DNA from: Bryobacteraceae bacterium
GTDB lineage: Bacteria; Acidobacteriota; Terriglobia; Bryobacterales; Bryobacteraceae
Reading direction: 5' to 3'
Assembly (NCBI GenBank): GCA_030044325.1
Contig: JASHWA010000138.1
Span: forward strand, 1-6,504
DNA: 6,504 nt
Shown here: in pieces, positions 6,382 through 6,504 of the stretch
Layout of the letters: each line of letters opens with the position of its first letter
How positions within the stretch are numbered: the first letter of the stretch is position 1
Translations under genes and position numbers: made by a program
The notes under the pieces: generated by a model
Database searches by the model: none
Seen by the model: only the letters and a program-made list of their open reading frames with translations
Told to the model about the DNA's origin: nothing

Positions 6382-6504
6382 GCGAGCCGCGCCAGCAATG
6401 GCGCGGGTAAGACAAAATTAACGACCCGCGCGAGCAATTACGCGGGTAAAAACCAGCAAACGCCGTGCGCAAGCGCGGGGGTAGAACCAGCAAACTACCC
6501 GTCC
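6382..6504. repeat. Imperfect tandem array of GC hairpin repeats, truncated by the window end
   Basis: At least three units, each with GC-rich arms around a loop containing GCAA or a derivative. Unit 1 (6384-6407) has arms GAGCCGCGCC and GGCGCGGG around AGCAAT. Unit 2 (6424-6447) has a perfect stem ACCCGCG/CGCGGGT around CGAGCAATTA. Unit 3 (about 6461-6482) is a degenerate form, CCGTGCGC AA GCGCGGGG. The 11-mer AACCAGCAAAC follows units 2 and 3 at 6451-6461 and 6485-6495, 34 bp apart. The right arms recur at 39- and 33-bp intervals, and another left arm (TACCCG) starts at 6496. Unit 1 matches the copy at 4175-4200 in 25 of 26 bases. This resembles REP/BIME-type intergenic palindromes. Confidence 0.75.

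Noticed and set aside
6168..6437. Minus-strand open frame of 89 codons near the window end
   Set aside because: Its start lies inside hairpin unit 2 and its N-terminus is just translated repeat; no domain is seen. The underlying stretch is reported as unexplained instead.
6382..6504. CRISPR array
   Set aside because: Repeats are short and diverged, spacing is uneven (39 and 33 bp), the intervening sequence is itself part of the palindrome, and no cas gene is present.

Overview
The window looks like GC-rich bacterial chromosome. No rRNA, tRNA or other taxonomic marker is present. A soil-type lineage such as Acidobacteriota is my best guess, from the style of the intergenic hairpin repeats and the gene complement, but this is recollection and inference with low confidence.

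Positions 1-4105 (+ strand) hold the 3' part of a tightly packed reductive pyrimidine catabolism operon: the last codons of preT (NAD(P)H/FAD subunit of dihydropyrimidine dehydrogenase), preA (FMN and iron-sulfur catalytic subunit), hydA (dihydropyrimidinase / D-hydantoinase family) and an NCS1-family nucleobase/hydantoin transporter. Each gene overlaps the next by 10-16 bp, so translational coupling is likely. Together they would import a pyrimidine or related ring compound, reduce uracil or thymine to the dihydro form, and open the ring to N-carbamoyl-beta-alanine or its methyl homologue. The third enzyme of the pathway, beta-ureidopropionase, is not in the window and may lie upstream.

Positions 4106-4323 are a short convergent intergenic region. 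It has an 8-bp inverted repeat starting just after the operon stop codon, then a GC-rich hairpin that recurs almost exactly 2.2 kb downstream. Positions 4324-5432 (- strand) hold a two-gene unit: a single-domain CheY/Rcp1-type response regulator whose stop codon overlaps the GTG start of an unrecognised multi-pass membrane protein. Positions 5433-5653 are the divergent intergenic region. Positions 5654-6088 (+) encode a small membrane-anchored protein of unknown function.

Positions 6089-6504 contain no gene I can support. After an AT-rich patch comes about 200 bp of GC-rich sequence without a recognisable product, then a 12-bp palindrome, and finally an imperfect tandem array of hairpin repeats that runs off the end of the window. 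The array and its isolated relative after the pyrimidine operon are the least explained structures here. The catabolic operon itself appears conventional, with its expected catalytic residues intact.
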